A stretch of 64,000 bases of DNA from Rhodoplanes sp. (GTDB taxonomy: Bacteria; Pseudomonadota; Alphaproteobacteria; Rhizobiales; Xanthobacteraceae). The stretch's first letter is position 1, and each line of letters begins with the position of its first letter. A program made the position numbers and the translations under genes. The stretch is taken from assembly GCF_013377085.1 (NCBI RefSeq), contig NZ_JACAAX010000006.1:1-64000 (forward strand), written 5' to 3'. The notes beneath the pieces are model-generated. The model searched no databases, had not been told where the DNA came from, and was given only the letters and a program-made list of their open reading frames with translations. Below are positions 16,569 to 26,126 of this stretch, piece after piece.

Positions 16569-16616
16569 TAAAAAGTCGCGCGCCGGAGGGCGGCTCCGAC
16601 GCGCGCGAGGCGTTTT
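16569..16616. terminator. Bidirectional intrinsic terminator
   Basis: Hairpin 16577-16605, arms CGCGCG-C-CGGAG and CTCCG-A-CGCGCG with one internal mismatch and a 5-base loop. An A tract on the left (16570-16574) gives Ts for the minus strand, and TTTT at 16613-16616 serves the plus strand. It sits between the convergent merR and doxX genes. Confidence 0.75.
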
Positions 16617-16653
16617 GCTCCGGACCGGATCCGGATGCTCGTGGAGCGGGCGA

Positions 16654-17091
16654 TCAGTTGCCGGCCGTGACGGCCGTCAGGCGGGCAAAGCCGGTGCGGG
16701 TGGAGAGCACCTCTTTCCAGGCGTTCACGGCCAGCGCCAGCGACACCACGCCCCAGAACACCAGATACTCGACGCCGCCGAGATTCCACAGCCAGCCCGG
16801 CCCCTTGAGCGCGACCGTGCCATACACCGCGAAGGCGAGCGTGCCGGCCGACATCAGGCCGACATAGCGGGTGTAGAGGTTGAAGGTGAGCCCGATGGCG
16901 CACAAGGTCTCGGTCAGCAACGCCAGCGACAGCCAGAAGATCGCCGGCTCAAATCCCATCTTCGCGAACACCGCGAGCGACGTCGAGAATCCGAAAACCT
17001 TGAAGAGAATGTGCGGGATGTAGAATAGCCCGGCGATCAGTCGCACGACGACGATGGGATTGGTGAGGTCGAAGTCTTTGGCCTTCAGCAT
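16654..17091 (-). CDS. DoxX-family membrane protein
   Basis: A 145-residue integral membrane protein with four hydrophobic segments: IVVVRLIAGLFYIPHILFKV, AIFWLSLALLTETLCAIGLT, VGLMSAGTLAFAVYG and YLVFWGVVSLALAVNAW. The R-x-x-x-G-x-x-F/Y-x-x-H pattern in helix 1 and length fit the DoxX/DUF family of quinone- or redox-related membrane proteins. The precise role is unknown. It is a single-gene unit; it converges with merR and its 3' end lies next to the shared terminator. Confidence 0.78.
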   Translation of the reverse strand: MLKAKDFDLTNPIVVVRLIAGLFYIPHILFKVFGFSTSLAVFAKMGFEPAIFWLSLALLTETLCAIGLTFNLYTRYVGLMSAGTLAFAVYGTVALKGPGWLWNLGGVEYLVFWGVVSLALAVNAWKEVLSTRTGFARLTAVTAGN

Positions 17092-17344
17092 CGTGGGGGT
17101 CCTTCTTCAACACGGGATGCTGTCCCGTGTAACCATCCTCTCGTGCGTGGCCATGACAATTCTCAAAGCGATTTTATGGCTCATAACGACCGCTGCTGTC
17201 GTCGCGCAACCAAGAGTATTTCCGGGCCCGTCTTGCATTCTGTCGTGGGTCTGCCGGGCCGCCCGGCGCAACGGCGGCATCGGATATCCGACGTCAACCG
17301 TCGTGCCGCCGGTCCACCGGCTCCTGCACCGACAACACGATGAA

Positions 17345-17421
17345 TGGCGCGCTCGGACGGATTCGAACCGCCGACCCTCAGATTCGAAGTCTGATGCTCT
17401 ATCCAGCTGAGCTACGAGCGC
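17345..17421 (-). tRNA. tRNA-Arg (anticodon TCG)
   Basis: Read on the minus strand, the 7-base acceptor stem GCGCTCG/CGAGCGC closes the cloverleaf; the D arm has AGCTCAGCTGGATAGAGC; the anticodon stem TCAGA/TCTGA carries loop CTTCGAA, anticodon TCG, decoding CGA arginine codons; the T arm has GGTTCGAATCC. The CCA end is encoded (17345-17347). Total 77 bases. Confidence 0.96.
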
Positions 17422-17493
17422 ATTCGCCGGGCCGCGAGGCGGCCGGGGCGAGGCATCCTTATAGCCGATCGGAACGAAAAATCGACTGGGCCG

Positions 17494-18861
17494 TCATGCC
17501 ACCACGGAGGAATTCCGGCGCGGCGGCACCGTCTGTCCGGCGCCGGCGGGCCAGGCGCGCGCGTGGTCCGGGCTTCCATGGGCCCGGCTCGCATGGGCCC
17601 GGCTCGCATGGGCCGCGCCGGCCGGGTCCGGCAGGGCGGTTCCGTGGGCGGCCGCGTGGCGGGCCGGCATATCGTCGTCCGGCGCGACCGGAGTACCCAC
17701 CGCCATCACGCCCGCGATCGTCTCGACCCGGTTGCGGCCGTTCGCCTTGGCCCCGTACAGCGCCCTGTCGGCTGCGGCCATCAGGGCCGTCAGGCTGCCG
17801 CCGACCTCGGCCGTGGTCGCCACGCCGACGCTGACCGTCGAGGTCGGCCGCACCGCGCCGAGGTCGATCCGGCACGCCTCGAACTCGATCCGGATCCGCT
17901 CGGCAACCGCGAAGGCCTCGGCGAGTGTCGCGCCGGGCAGCAGGCAGGCGAACTCCTCGCCGCCGGTGCGGCCGAGCAGGTCGGTCGGCCGCAGCACCCG
18001 GCTCGCCGTGTCGCAGAAGGCGCACAGCACCTGGTCGCCGGCTTGGTGGCCGAAGGTGTCGTTGATCCGCTTGAACTTGTCGATGTCGAGCATCAGCACG
18101 GCCGCGTCGCCGCCGTCGGCCAGCAGGCGGCGCAGCACCCGCTCGCCGCGGTCGAAGAAGGCGCGCCGGTTGGCGGCGCCGGTTAGCGGGTCGATCTGCG
18201 CGTCGCGCTTGTGCTCGAGCCCGAGCCGCTCCTTCGACATCGCCATCACCAGGAAGGCGAGCGCGAAGGAGAACAGCACCAGTGCGGCGGCGCCGACCGG
18301 CACCAGGGTCTCGGTCAGCGAGTTGGCCGGTGCCGGGAAGATCAGCTTCTCGGCGATCGGCAGCCGGATCAGCATCCCGCCCCCCTGCAGCATCAGCAGG
18401 AAGATGGTCGGCCAGCGCGACATCAGCTCGGGGTTGCGGGGGCGCAGATACTCCGAGGCGATCAGCATCATGTAGGAGAAGATCAGGACCGACGAGACGC
18501 GGATGCGCAGCGGCATGTCGGTCCAGAAAAAATCGAACTGGCAGAGCGTGAACCAGGTCGCCGAGACGGCGAGCGGCAGCAGCAGGATCGGCCGCCGGCC
18601 CTCGAAGCTGCGGGCGCCCGACCACATCAGGCCGTAGGCGAACAGTTGCACGCAGTTGCCGGCGATGATCGACACTTCGATCGGGATGACGCCGCGCAGG
18701 ACGATGAGGGAATTGCCGACGTCCAGCAGCAGCATGCCGACGCCCCACCAGGCGAGCGTCGTCGACGACCGGTCCTGCAGCCAAGACATCAGCAACAAAA
18801 GGCCGCTGACCGCGGTGGCGAACGCGGTCACGGCAAAGAGGGTGGGTTGATCAATGTGCAT
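17494..18861 (-). CDS. Membrane diguanylate cyclase (GGDEF domain), copy 1
   Basis: Makes cyclic di-GMP from two GTP. The 455-residue product has about six membrane helices in its first 210 residues (FAVTAFATAVSGLLLLMSWL onward), then DPLTGAANRRAFFDRGER and a GGDEF domain with the active-site form GGEEF. The product-inhibition I-site RxxD is intact five residues before it (RPTDLLGRTGGEEF). The ATG at 18861 (MHIDQPTLF) is preferred over one eight codons upstream because it aligns with the start of the paralogue next door (MRIDLPTLY). The C-terminal tail of about 75 residues is low-complexity, with a repeated ASRAH encoded by a 15-base tandem repeat. Confidence 0.92.
   Translation of the reverse strand: MHIDQPTLFAVTAFATAVSGLLLLMSWLQDRSSTTLAWWGVGMLLLDVGNSLIVLRGVIPIEVSIIAGNCVQLFAYGLMWSGARSFEGRRPILLLPLAVSATWFTLCQFDFFWTDMPLRIRVSSVLIFSYMMLIASEYLRPRNPELMSRWPTIFLLMLQGGGMLIRLPIAEKLIFPAPANSLTETLVPVGAAALVLFSFALAFLVMAMSKERLGLEHKRDAQIDPLTGAANRRAFFDRGERVLRRLLADGGDAAVLMLDIDKFKRINDTFGHQAGDQVLCAFCDTASRVLRPTDLLGRTGGEEFACLLPGATLAEAFAVAERIRIEFEACRIDLGAVRPTSTVSVGVATTAEVGGSLTALMAAADRALYGAKANGRNRVETIAGVMAVGTPVAPDDDMPARHAAAHGTALPDPAGAAHASRAHASRAHGSPDHARAWPAGAGQTVPPRRNSSVVA
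17581..17610. repeat. 15-base tandem repeat in the cyclase tail
   Basis: GGCCCGGCTCGCATG occurs twice in a row (17581-17595 and 17596-17610), with a degenerate third unit before it. It encodes the ASRAH repeat in the tail of diguanylate cyclase copy 1 and is a likely site of slipped-strand length change. Confidence 0.8.
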
Positions 18862-19109
18862 GAACGGTCCGGTCGCGCCCCGCATGTTGCACAGAGCGCA
18901 GGACTTGTTCTAGCCCAATCCGGTGAGAGTCCCGTTCTCGGTTGAGTAAACTTTGCTGAAATTGGATTTACTGCCCATTAACACAACGGAACGCCGCACG
19001 ACGCAACACACTGCAACGTGAGGCGGCAGATGCGCGGCGTCGCTGGCCGCCGGCCGGGCCGGCGCACAAAATTCCTCCCGTTGCGGCGAGGGTGGACTCG
19101 CGCGGGCCC

Positions 19110-20405
19110 CTAGGCCGCATCGGCCGTGTCGCGTTGTCCGGAGCCGTTCCGGCCGGACGCGCGGGGGTGGTCGTCGGGCGCCGGGGAGTTGGCGGCGATC
19201 GGTGTCTCGTCGACGAGGCGGCCGTATTCGGTCAGCCGGCCGTCGGCACCGGGATCGCCGTCCTTCACCCACTCCACCCGGTTGCGGCCGTTCGCCTTGG
19301 CGGCATAGAGGGCCCGATCGGCCGCATGCATCAGCGCGGCGAGGGCGTAGCCGCTGGACGCGGTGGTCGCGACGCCGATGCTGACCGTCAGAATGTCCGA
19401 CGTGCCGATCGGCGCCGCATGGGCGGCGAATCCCAGACGGATGCGCTCGGCCACCCGCACCGCGTCGGCCGTCGCGGTCCCCGGCAGCAGGCAGGCGAAC
19501 TCCTCGCCGCCGGTCCGGGCGAGCAGGTCGGTCGGACGCAGCAGCTCGGCGGCGACGCCGCAGAAGGCGCACAGCACGCGGTCGCCGGCCTCGTGCCCGA
19601 GCGTGTCGTTGACCCGCTTGAACAAGTCGAGATCGATCATCAGCAGGGCGGCCGACCCGCCATTGGCGCCGATCCGGGCCAGAATTCGCTCGCCGCGGTC
19701 GAAGAAGGCGCGCCGGTTGGCGATCCCGGTGAGCGGGTCGACCAGCGCGGCGTGCCGGAACTGCAGCTCGAGCCGCTCCTTCACCATCGCCATCACCAGG
19801 AAGGCCATGCAGAAGAAGTGGAGGAGCAGCCCCACGATGCCGAGCGGGATCAGCACGCCGACATTGTCCGGCGCGATCGGGAAGACGAGGCGCTCCGCCA
19901 AGGGAATGCGCGCGGCGTACAGCACCGCCTGGATCAGCAGCAGCACGATGGCGGGCCAGCGCGACATCGGCCGCGGGTCGCGGGCGCGCCAGTACTCCCA
20001 CGGGATCAGCAGCGCATAGGCGAGAGTGATGGCGGAGAAGACGCGGACGCGCAGCTCCGGCGTGGCGCCGAACGTCTCGCTCTGGCACAGGGCGAGCCAG
20101 GCGACGGCGCCGGCCGCGGCCAGCACCGGGCGTGGCGAGCGTCCCTCGAAGGCGCGGGCGCCGCACCACATCATGCCGTAGGCCCCGAGCCAGAGGCAGT
20201 TGCCGGCGATGATCGACAGCGGGTCGGAGATCACCCCGCGCAGGGCGAGGAGACTGCCGGCGGCGACCAGCACCAGGGTCGCGCTGCCCCACCAGGCGAG
20301 CGTGGTGGCGCTGCGGTTCTGCAGCCAGGAGAACAGCAGCATCAGCCCGCTGACCGTGGTCGCGAGTGTCGAGACGGCGTACAGCGTCGGAAGGTCGATG
20401 CGCAT
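19110..20405 (-). CDS. Membrane diguanylate cyclase (GGDEF domain), copy 2
   Basis: Paralogue of the gene at 17494-18861 in the same direction, 431 residues. The membrane part begins MRIDLPTLYAVSTLATTVSG and continues through about six helices to residue 205; then comes DPLTGIANRRAFFDRGER (223-240) and the GGEEF active site (299-303), with the I-site RPTD (290-293). The two proteins align from the first residue to the end of the GGDEF domain, so they arose by tandem duplication and kept catalytic and feedback residues. Tails differ. The 248-base gap between the genes implies that copy 1 can have its own promoter. Confidence 0.92.
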   Translation of the reverse strand: MRIDLPTLYAVSTLATTVSGLMLLFSWLQNRSATTLAWWGSATLVLVAAGSLLALRGVISDPLSIIAGNCLWLGAYGMMWCGARAFEGRSPRPVLAAAGAVAWLALCQSETFGATPELRVRVFSAITLAYALLIPWEYWRARDPRPMSRWPAIVLLLIQAVLYAARIPLAERLVFPIAPDNVGVLIPLGIVGLLLHFFCMAFLVMAMVKERLELQFRHAALVDPLTGIANRRAFFDRGERILARIGANGGSAALLMIDLDLFKRVNDTLGHEAGDRVLCAFCGVAAELLRPTDLLARTGGEEFACLLPGTATADAVRVAERIRLGFAAHAAPIGTSDILTVSIGVATTASSGYALAALMHAADRALYAAKANGRNRVEWVKDGDPGADGRLTEYGRLVDETPIAANSPAPDDHPRASGRNGSGQRDTADAA

Positions 20406-20688
20406 GGTTGTCCGTCAGGAGCGCGCCGCCGGGGCCCGCCGTGATCCTGGATGGTCTATAATCCAATCAGGTGAATTTGCGGTATTTCGTTCTGGTCGGA
20501 ATCGTCCGGGCTCGGGGTTGCCCACAACCTCGCGTAGCGCTCCTCGGTGCGGCGCCATCATGACGGACATGGCTCGCCGCGCCGTGGCGGTCCCGCCGCT
20601 CCCGGCGGCATGGACCGGGCGGACAGGGGCCGGCCGAATCGGCTGATATGGGTCGGGATTGCCCGACTGGGCTTCGGAGGAGAGACGG

Positions 20689-21816
20689 ATGGACGTGAAA
20701 GCGGCGGTGGCGTTCGAGGCGGGCAAGCCCCTCACGGTGACGACGGTCCAGCTCGAGGGTCCGCGCGCCGGCGAGGTGCTGGTCGAGATCAAGGCGACCG
20801 GCATCTGCCACACCGACGAGTTCACCCTGTCGGGCGCCGATCCGGAGGGGCTCTTCCCGGCGATCCTCGGTCACGAGGGGGCCGGCATCGTGCGCGAGGT
20901 CGGGGCGGGCGTCACCTCGGTGAGGCCGGGCGACCATGTCATCCCGCTCTATACGCCGGAGTGCCGGCAGTGCCCGTCCTGCCTGTCGCGAAAAACCAAT
21001 CTGTGCACGGCGATCCGCGCCACCCAGGGGCAGGGCTTGATGCCGGACGGCTCGTCGCGCTTCTCCTGCGAAGGCAAGCCGATCCACCACTACATGGGCT
21101 GCTCGACCTTCGCCAACTTCACGGTGCTGCCCGAGATCGCGGTGGCGAAAATCCGCGAGGACGCGCCGTTCGACAAGGTCTGCTACATCGGTTGCGGCGT
21201 GACGACCGGCATCGGCGCCGTGATCAACACCGCGAAGGTCGAGCCGGGCGCCACCGCGATCGTGTTCGGGCTCGGCGGCATCGGCCTCAACGTCCTCCAG
21301 GGGCTGCGACTGGTCGGCGCCGACATGATCATCGGGGTCGACCTCAACAACGACAAGAAGGCGTGGGGCGAACGCTTCGGCATGACGCATTTCGTCAATC
21401 CGAAGGAGGTCGGCGGCGACTTGGTTCCGTATCTGGTGAATCTCACCAAGCGCGGCGCCGACCAGATCGGTGGCGCCGACTACACATTCGATTGCACCGG
21501 CAACGTCACCGTGATGCGACAGGCGCTCGAGGCCTGCCATCGCGGCTGGGGCGTGTCGGTAGTGATCGGCGTCGCTGCAGCGGGCGCCGAGATCCAGACG
21601 CGGCCGTTCCAGCTCGTCACCGGGCGGGTGTGGAAGGGCTCGGCCTTCGGCGGCGCCCGCGGCCGGACCGACGTGCCGCGCATCGTCGACTGGTACATGC
21701 AGGGCAAGATCGAGATCGATCCGATGATCACCCACACGCTGCCGCTCGCCGAGATCAATCGCGGCTTCGACCTGATGCATGCGGGTCAGTCGATCCGCAG
21801 CGTGGTGGTGTACTGA
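20689..21816 (+). CDS. frmA: S-(hydroxymethyl)glutathione dehydrogenase, class III alcohol dehydrogenase
   Basis: NAD-dependent oxidation of S-hydroxymethylglutathione, the main glutathione-linked formaldehyde detoxification step; also S-nitrosoglutathione reductase. The 375-residue product has the catalytic zinc ligands in GICHTDEFTLSG and GHEGAG, the four-cysteine structural zinc lobe (ECRQCPSCLSRKTNLC), the NAD-binding FGLGGIGLNV and the class III feature KGSAFGGARGRTDVP. The ATG at 20689 follows a CGGAGGAGAG ribosome site; an earlier in-frame ATG lacks one. No frmB esterase or formaldehyde regulator is adjacent. The gene is monocistronic and followed by a strong hairpin. Confidence 0.95.
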   Translation: MDVKAAVAFEAGKPLTVTTVQLEGPRAGEVLVEIKATGICHTDEFTLSGADPEGLFPAILGHEGAGIVREVGAGVTSVRPGDHVIPLYTPECRQCPSCLSRKTNLCTAIRATQGQGLMPDGSSRFSCEGKPIHHYMGCSTFANFTVLPEIAVAKIREDAPFDKVCYIGCGVTTGIGAVINTAKVEPGATAIVFGLGGIGLNVLQGLRLVGADMIIGVDLNNDKKAWGERFGMTHFVNPKEVGGDLVPYLVNLTKRGADQIGGADYTFDCTGNVTVMRQALEACHRGWGVSVVIGVAAAGAEIQTRPFQLVTGRVWKGSAFGGARGRTDVPRIVDWYMQGKIEIDPMITHTLPLAEINRGFDLMHAGQSIRSVVVY

Positions 21817-21864
21817 GGCGGCTGTCGCGACCACTGCGTCGCGCCGCGTCGCCGCGCCGGGCAG

Positions 21865-21887
21865 GCCGGTCCGCGATGCGGACCGGC
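21865..21887 (+). terminator. Perfect hairpin after frmA
   Basis: GCCGGTCCGC and GCGGACCGGC form perfect 10-base arms with a 3-base GAT loop, 49 bases after the frmA stop. No T tract follows, so it is probably a Rho-independent-like end point or a stabilising 3' structure. The rest of the 21817-22135 gap is AT-rich near 22020-22075 and may hold the promoter of the next gene. Confidence 0.55.
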
Positions 21888-22135
21888 AGGGTGCCGCGAT
21901 CGCATCTGCCGTTACTGCCCCCCGTGGCAAGTGACAGCGCACGTCGTTCGTCTTGCCGCGGCGGAGCCGCGATCATCCAGGTTAGATGGACGGAGACGTG
22001 TGACTTTTCGGAACCGATCTCGCTAAAAATCGATATTTACCGCCCACTTTTACCGTCCCTTACGACTTCTGCGCGATCATCACGCTCGGCCGCGACCCCG
22101 GCCATTGCCTCGGCCCGCGGCGTCGGAGGCGTGCC

Positions 22136-22426
22136 ATGGTCGATCCGTTCACCAGTTTCCTCAGCATCGCCGGTCTCGGCATCAGCGCGCAGACCGTCAT
22201 CGCGCTGCGCACGATTCGCCTCGCGGAGGGCGGCCCCGCCGCCGTCGACGAGGCGCAGCGCATGGTCGCCGAGAAGGTGATCGCCGCCTTGATGGGCGAG
22301 ATGGCCGCCGCGGCGGCGCTGCTCGGCGGTGCCTCGCTCGACGACGCCGCCGCGCAGGCGATGGTGCCGGTACGGCGCTGCGTCGAGGACAATGTCCGCC
22401 GCCTGTCCGGCGGCCGGCCGTACTGA
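22136..22426 (+). CDS. Small hypothetical protein
   Basis: A 96-residue Ala-rich protein (MVDPFTSFLSIAGLGISAQT...). I do not recognise its family by name. It has two amphipathic to hydrophobic helices (SIAGLGISAQTVIALRTIRL and VIAALMGEMAAAAALLGGAS) and a single cysteine near the C-terminus. Short helical proteins of this look are common in Hyphomicrobiales, often related to phasin-like or gas-vesicle-unrelated small proteins, but no specific link can be made. An AT-rich stretch upstream suggests its own promoter. It converges on the FUSC gene. Confidence 0.5.
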   Translation: MVDPFTSFLSIAGLGISAQTVIALRTIRLAEGGPAAVDEAQRMVAEKVIAALMGEMAAAAALLGGASLDDAAAQAMVPVRRCVEDNVRRLSGGRPY

Positions 22427-22519
22427 AGCCGGCGAGACACCGCCCCGAACGCGCTGCCGCCCTTGCACCCTGTCGGGGGATCTGCGGGCGCCGAGTGGCG
22501 CCGCGTCCCCCGCCTCCAT

Positions 22520-24448
22520 TCAGCCCCCAACGGCCGTGCCGTAGGCGAACAGCGCCCGCCCGGCCATGAGCGCATCGGCGGCGGCGGCGAGGCCGCGGGT
22601 GAGGTCCGCGTCCGCCGTGCGGTCGGCGAGGCCTGTGAGGGTCGCCGCGACCGCGTCGGGCGAGGCCTCGAAATCGGCCAGGATCGTGAGCGCCGCCTCG
22701 GCCTCGGCCCGCACCGTCGTGGGCCGGACGTCGTCGCGGGCGACGACATGCAGATCCATCACGGCATGGCCGAGATTGAGCGCGGCCAGGAGCCCGCGCG
22801 GCGCCACGTCGCCGAGATCGCCGGCACGGCGCAGATGCACGAGCAGGCGGAGCATTCGCCGGCTGGCGTGCGGGTTCCATCCGTCGCGTGAGCTCGGGGC
22901 GAAGCGGGCGATCAGCCCGGAAATATCCTGCCGGATCGCCCGCGCCACCTCGGCGGCGTGCCGCTCGGCCTGGCGCGGCATCAGCAGATGGCCGGCGCTC
23001 GGCAGGGCGGCTGCGACCACCAGGGCGAGCGAGTCCACCAGCACGGTTGCCGTCTCGGCGGCCGGCATCCCGGCCTGGCTCGCCAGCAGGAAGCACATGT
23101 TGAAGTCGAGCGCCGGGATCGCGGTCTTTGGGCTCGCCCGGGCGACGGCGCCGACCAGGATGAACGGGAGCACCGAAAACACCACGGCCGCCAGCGTCGG
23201 CACGGTCGGCTGGACGACCAGCCGATAGAAGATCGCGGCTGCGACGCCGGCCACCACGCCGGTGAACAGCAGCGGCGCGATTTTCTGGGGAACCGGCATC
23301 GAGCCGAGCACCATCGAGAAGATGCAGATGCCGAGCGCCGTCAGCTCGGCCGCCGCAAAGCCGGTGGCGTAGCCGAGCGCGCCTGCCACGAAAGTTGCGG
23401 ATCCGGCCGCAAGCCCTGTATCACGCGCAAGAATCCAGTCGCGATACGGGGCCAGATAGCGCGCCTTGCGGCCGAACGAAATGGCGTCGGCGCGGCCGGG
23501 CTCGGCGAACAGCGCCTGTTCGGCGGCCAGGATCTGGTCGAGCGCGGTGGCGATCCGCCGGGCCTCCGGGCTGGCGCTGTCGTCCGGGATCGCCGGACCG
23601 GAGCGGTCCGGCGGCGCCTTGCTGTGCAGGCGCTCCGCCACCGCGTACAGCCGATCTGCCAAGACGGTCGGAATGGGGTCGCCGCGTCGCCGGCGCGCTC
23701 CGGCGGCGCGGCCTGCCGCCATCACCTCGATGGCCCCGGCGACCAGCGAGTTGACGTGGCGCAGACGGCGATAGCCCTCGACCGATCCGGCCGAGACCAT
23801 CACGGCGAGCGCATCGACATCGGCGACCTCGGCCAGCACGGCGCGCTCCGCCGCGGCCGTGACGCGGGTCGGGTCGCCCCGAACGGCGTCGGCCGCGAAG
23901 GCGACCGCGTCGGCGGCCAGTCGCCGCGCTCGCTGGTAGAAGGCGTCGCGTCGTGAACCGGGCGTGATCACGCCCATCACCAGGGTCACCACAGCGACGC
24001 CGACCAGGGTGCATTCGACCCGTGCGATCGCCAGCTCGGTGGCGTGCGTCGGGGCGAGCACTGCGGGCAGCACTACCACGGCCGTGGTCATGCCGGCCAT
24101 GAAGGCGCCGTAGGAATGCACGCCGCGCAGGATGTGGGTCAGCCCGGCTCCGACGGCGACAACGATGGCGAGCAAAGCGAGCTCGATCATCGGATGGCCG
24201 GTCTGCACGATGGCGAAGCCCAGACCGGCACCCGCCAGCGTTCCCACCATCCGGTAGAAGGCACGCTCGAGCAGCAGCCCGCGCGACGACTGGGCGACCA
24301 CGAACACCGGCATGGCGGCCCAGTAGGCGTTCTGCACATGCAGGCTGGCGGCGATCGCGAAGGCGAGCCAGGCGGAGCCGGCGAGCCCGGCGGCGTGGAG
24401 GAGGGCGGCGCGGTCGAGGCCGGCCCACCGCGTCAGGGTCGCGAGCAT
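22520..24448 (-). CDS. FUSC-family inner-membrane transporter
   Basis: A 642-residue protein of the fusaric-acid-resistance / aromatic-acid-exporter type (FUSC family). It has two sets of membrane helices: residues about 15-170 (LAGSAWLAFAIAASLHVQNA; NAYWAAMPVFVVAQSSRGLL with the conserved YW/RG motif) and about 345-500 (AAELTALGICIFSMVLGSMP), each followed by a helical cytoplasmic domain. The ATG at 24448 gives the canonical start just before the first helix; upstream in-frame residues are not hydrophobic. Efflux of aromatic or weak acids is the family role. It is divergent from the MFS transporter gene and may share its promoter gap. Confidence 0.85.
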   Translation of the reverse strand: MLATLTRWAGLDRAALLHAAGLAGSAWLAFAIAASLHVQNAYWAAMPVFVVAQSSRGLLLERAFYRMVGTLAGAGLGFAIVQTGHPMIELALLAIVVAVGAGLTHILRGVHSYGAFMAGMTTAVVVLPAVLAPTHATELAIARVECTLVGVAVVTLVMGVITPGSRRDAFYQRARRLAADAVAFAADAVRGDPTRVTAAAERAVLAEVADVDALAVMVSAGSVEGYRRLRHVNSLVAGAIEVMAAGRAAGARRRRGDPIPTVLADRLYAVAERLHSKAPPDRSGPAIPDDSASPEARRIATALDQILAAEQALFAEPGRADAISFGRKARYLAPYRDWILARDTGLAAGSATFVAGALGYATGFAAAELTALGICIFSMVLGSMPVPQKIAPLLFTGVVAGVAAAIFYRLVVQPTVPTLAAVVFSVLPFILVGAVARASPKTAIPALDFNMCFLLASQAGMPAAETATVLVDSLALVVAAALPSAGHLLMPRQAERHAAEVARAIRQDISGLIARFAPSSRDGWNPHASRRMLRLLVHLRRAGDLGDVAPRGLLAALNLGHAVMDLHVVARDDVRPTTVRAEAEAALTILADFEASPDAVAATLTGLADRTADADLTRGLAAAADALMAGRALFAYGTAVGG

Positions 24449-24775
24449 GGTCTTGGGTCCGGGGGCGGTCTCAGTGGGATTGCTGCGCTGCAGCAAAATG
24501 GACCGGAGGCAATCGGAAGGCAACCCTGCGGCGTGTCGCCGGTCTTCGGCGGCAATGCCGTCCGACGAACCGGGTCGGGCTTCTCGGGTGAGGGCGCGGC
24601 CGCGGTCGCCATCGGGCCGGTCCCGTCCATGAGGCGGAGTGCTCGATCGACAATAATTATTCGTTTTACCGGTTCCGCTTTCCAAGCAAAGGTAAATACC
24701 GGCTTCTCGAGACGGTCCCGCCTTATTTCGCTCGATCACATCCCTGCACGATCTGGATGGCAAGGAGGTTGCGTC
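24449..24775. promoter_or_regulatory. Divergent promoter gap, FUSC / MFS
   Basis: A 327-base gap between divergent transporter genes. The MFS-proximal part (24640-24720) is AT-rich and contains the perfect 10-base palindrome AATAATTATT at 24652-24661 and a looser dyad around TTTTACCGG / CCGGTATTTA. Operator function is possible but unproven. Confidence 0.35.
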
Positions 24776-26083
24776 ATGCCGAGCCCGACGACGCTCGCCG
24801 GTACGGCCGCAAGCCTGGGGGAAATTCCGACCAGGAAACGTTTCGTCATCGTCTCCTGTCTCTTCATAGGTATTTTCATAGCCTATCTTGATCGGGTCAA
24901 TGTTTCGGTCCTGGCGGCGAACGACCAGTTCTTGACCGACATGGGCATCAAGGGCGTGGCCGTGCAGATCGGCATGATGATGTCGGTCTTTCTCGCCGCC
25001 TACGGCGTCGCCAATGTCGTGCTCAGCCCGATCGGCGACTATCTCGGCCCGCGCCGCGCCATGATGCTGTGCGTGGGGCTATGGGGCGTGTCGCTGCTGA
25101 TGGGTGGACTTGCGACGTCGTTCGCGATCATCATCACCGGCCGGGTGATCCTCGGGGTCGGCGAAGGCTTCTACTACCCGCTGCAGAGCCTGTTCGTGAA
25201 GAACTGGTTCCCGCCGCAGGAACGCGGCCGCGCCAATGCCGCCTGGGTGATCGGCCAGTCGGTGGCGCCCGCGGTGGCGATGCCGCTGTTCACCTACGTG
25301 ATCGGCACCTTCGGCTGGCGCGAGAGCTTCCACCTGTGCTTCGTGATCGGGCTGATCCCGATCTGGATGCTGTGGCGGCACACCGCCGACACGCCGCGAC
25401 AGCACAAGTCCATCAACGCCGCCGAGCTCGCCTATATCGAGGAAGGGCAGGCCGCCGAACGCGGGCGCGAGACCGCGGTCGACGACACCCGGCTCACCCT
25501 GGTCCAGCGGCTCGAGCCGTTCGTGACGAACTACAACTACTGGCTTCTCGTCGTCTGGTATCTGTGCCTGCAATGCATGTACTGGGGCCTGATCTCCTGG
25601 CTACCCGCGTATCTCAAGTCCGCCCGCGGCTTCACCTGGGCCGAGATGGGCTGGCTCGCCTCGCTGCCCTTCGTCTTCGGCATCGCCTTCAAGGCGCTGA
25701 CCGGCTTCCTCAGCGACAAGATCGGCCGCAACGCCCCGATCCTGTGCGCCGCCATGGCGCTGGCCGGCCTGTGCGTCTATTTCGGCGCGACCGTGTCGGA
25801 CAAGTACGCCTCGGCGGTGCTGCTGGCGCTCGCGGTCGGCCTGTCCACCATGGGAACGCCGGCGGCGTGGACGCTGCTCCAGGGCCTGGTGCCCGGAAAA
25901 TCCATGTCGACCGCGTCCGGCGCCATGAACGGCATCGCCAACGGCCTGTCGGCGCTGTCACCGGCGCTGATCGGCCTCTTCATCAGCATCACCGGCACCT
26001 ATGACGGCGGTCTGCTCTGCCTCGTCGCCACCGGCGCCGTCGCGACCGTCGTGGCCGGCGTGCTCGTCGTCCAGAAATATTGA
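24776..26083 (+). CDS. MFS transporter, anion:cation symporter (sugar-acid) type
   Basis: A 435-residue twelve-helix major facilitator, close in form to galactonate/glucarate permeases: the motif RVNVSVLAANDQFLTDMGIK follows helix 1 and the MFS motif A appears as GDYLGPRRAMM (loop 2-3) and again as SDKIGRNAPIL after helix 8. An AAGGAGG ribosome site lies eight bases before the ATG at 24776. The next gene, a sugar-acid dehydratase of the enolase superfamily, starts 43 bases after the stop, so the two form an uptake-and-catabolism operon. Substrate is probably a hexonate or hexarate (inference). Confidence 0.9.
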   Translation: MPSPTTLAGTAASLGEIPTRKRFVIVSCLFIGIFIAYLDRVNVSVLAANDQFLTDMGIKGVAVQIGMMMSVFLAAYGVANVVLSPIGDYLGPRRAMMLCVGLWGVSLLMGGLATSFAIIITGRVILGVGEGFYYPLQSLFVKNWFPPQERGRANAAWVIGQSVAPAVAMPLFTYVIGTFGWRESFHLCFVIGLIPIWMLWRHTADTPRQHKSINAAELAYIEEGQAAERGRETAVDDTRLTLVQRLEPFVTNYNYWLLVVWYLCLQCMYWGLISWLPAYLKSARGFTWAEMGWLASLPFVFGIAFKALTGFLSDKIGRNAPILCAAMALAGLCVYFGATVSDKYASAVLLALAVGLSTMGTPAAWTLLQGLVPGKSMSTASGAMNGIANGLSALSPALIGLFISITGTYDGGLLCLVATGAVATVVAGVLVVQKY

Positions 26084-26126
26084 TCAGTCCGCACGAAGGC
26101 CGACACGGGTCGGCGGGAGTACTCTC

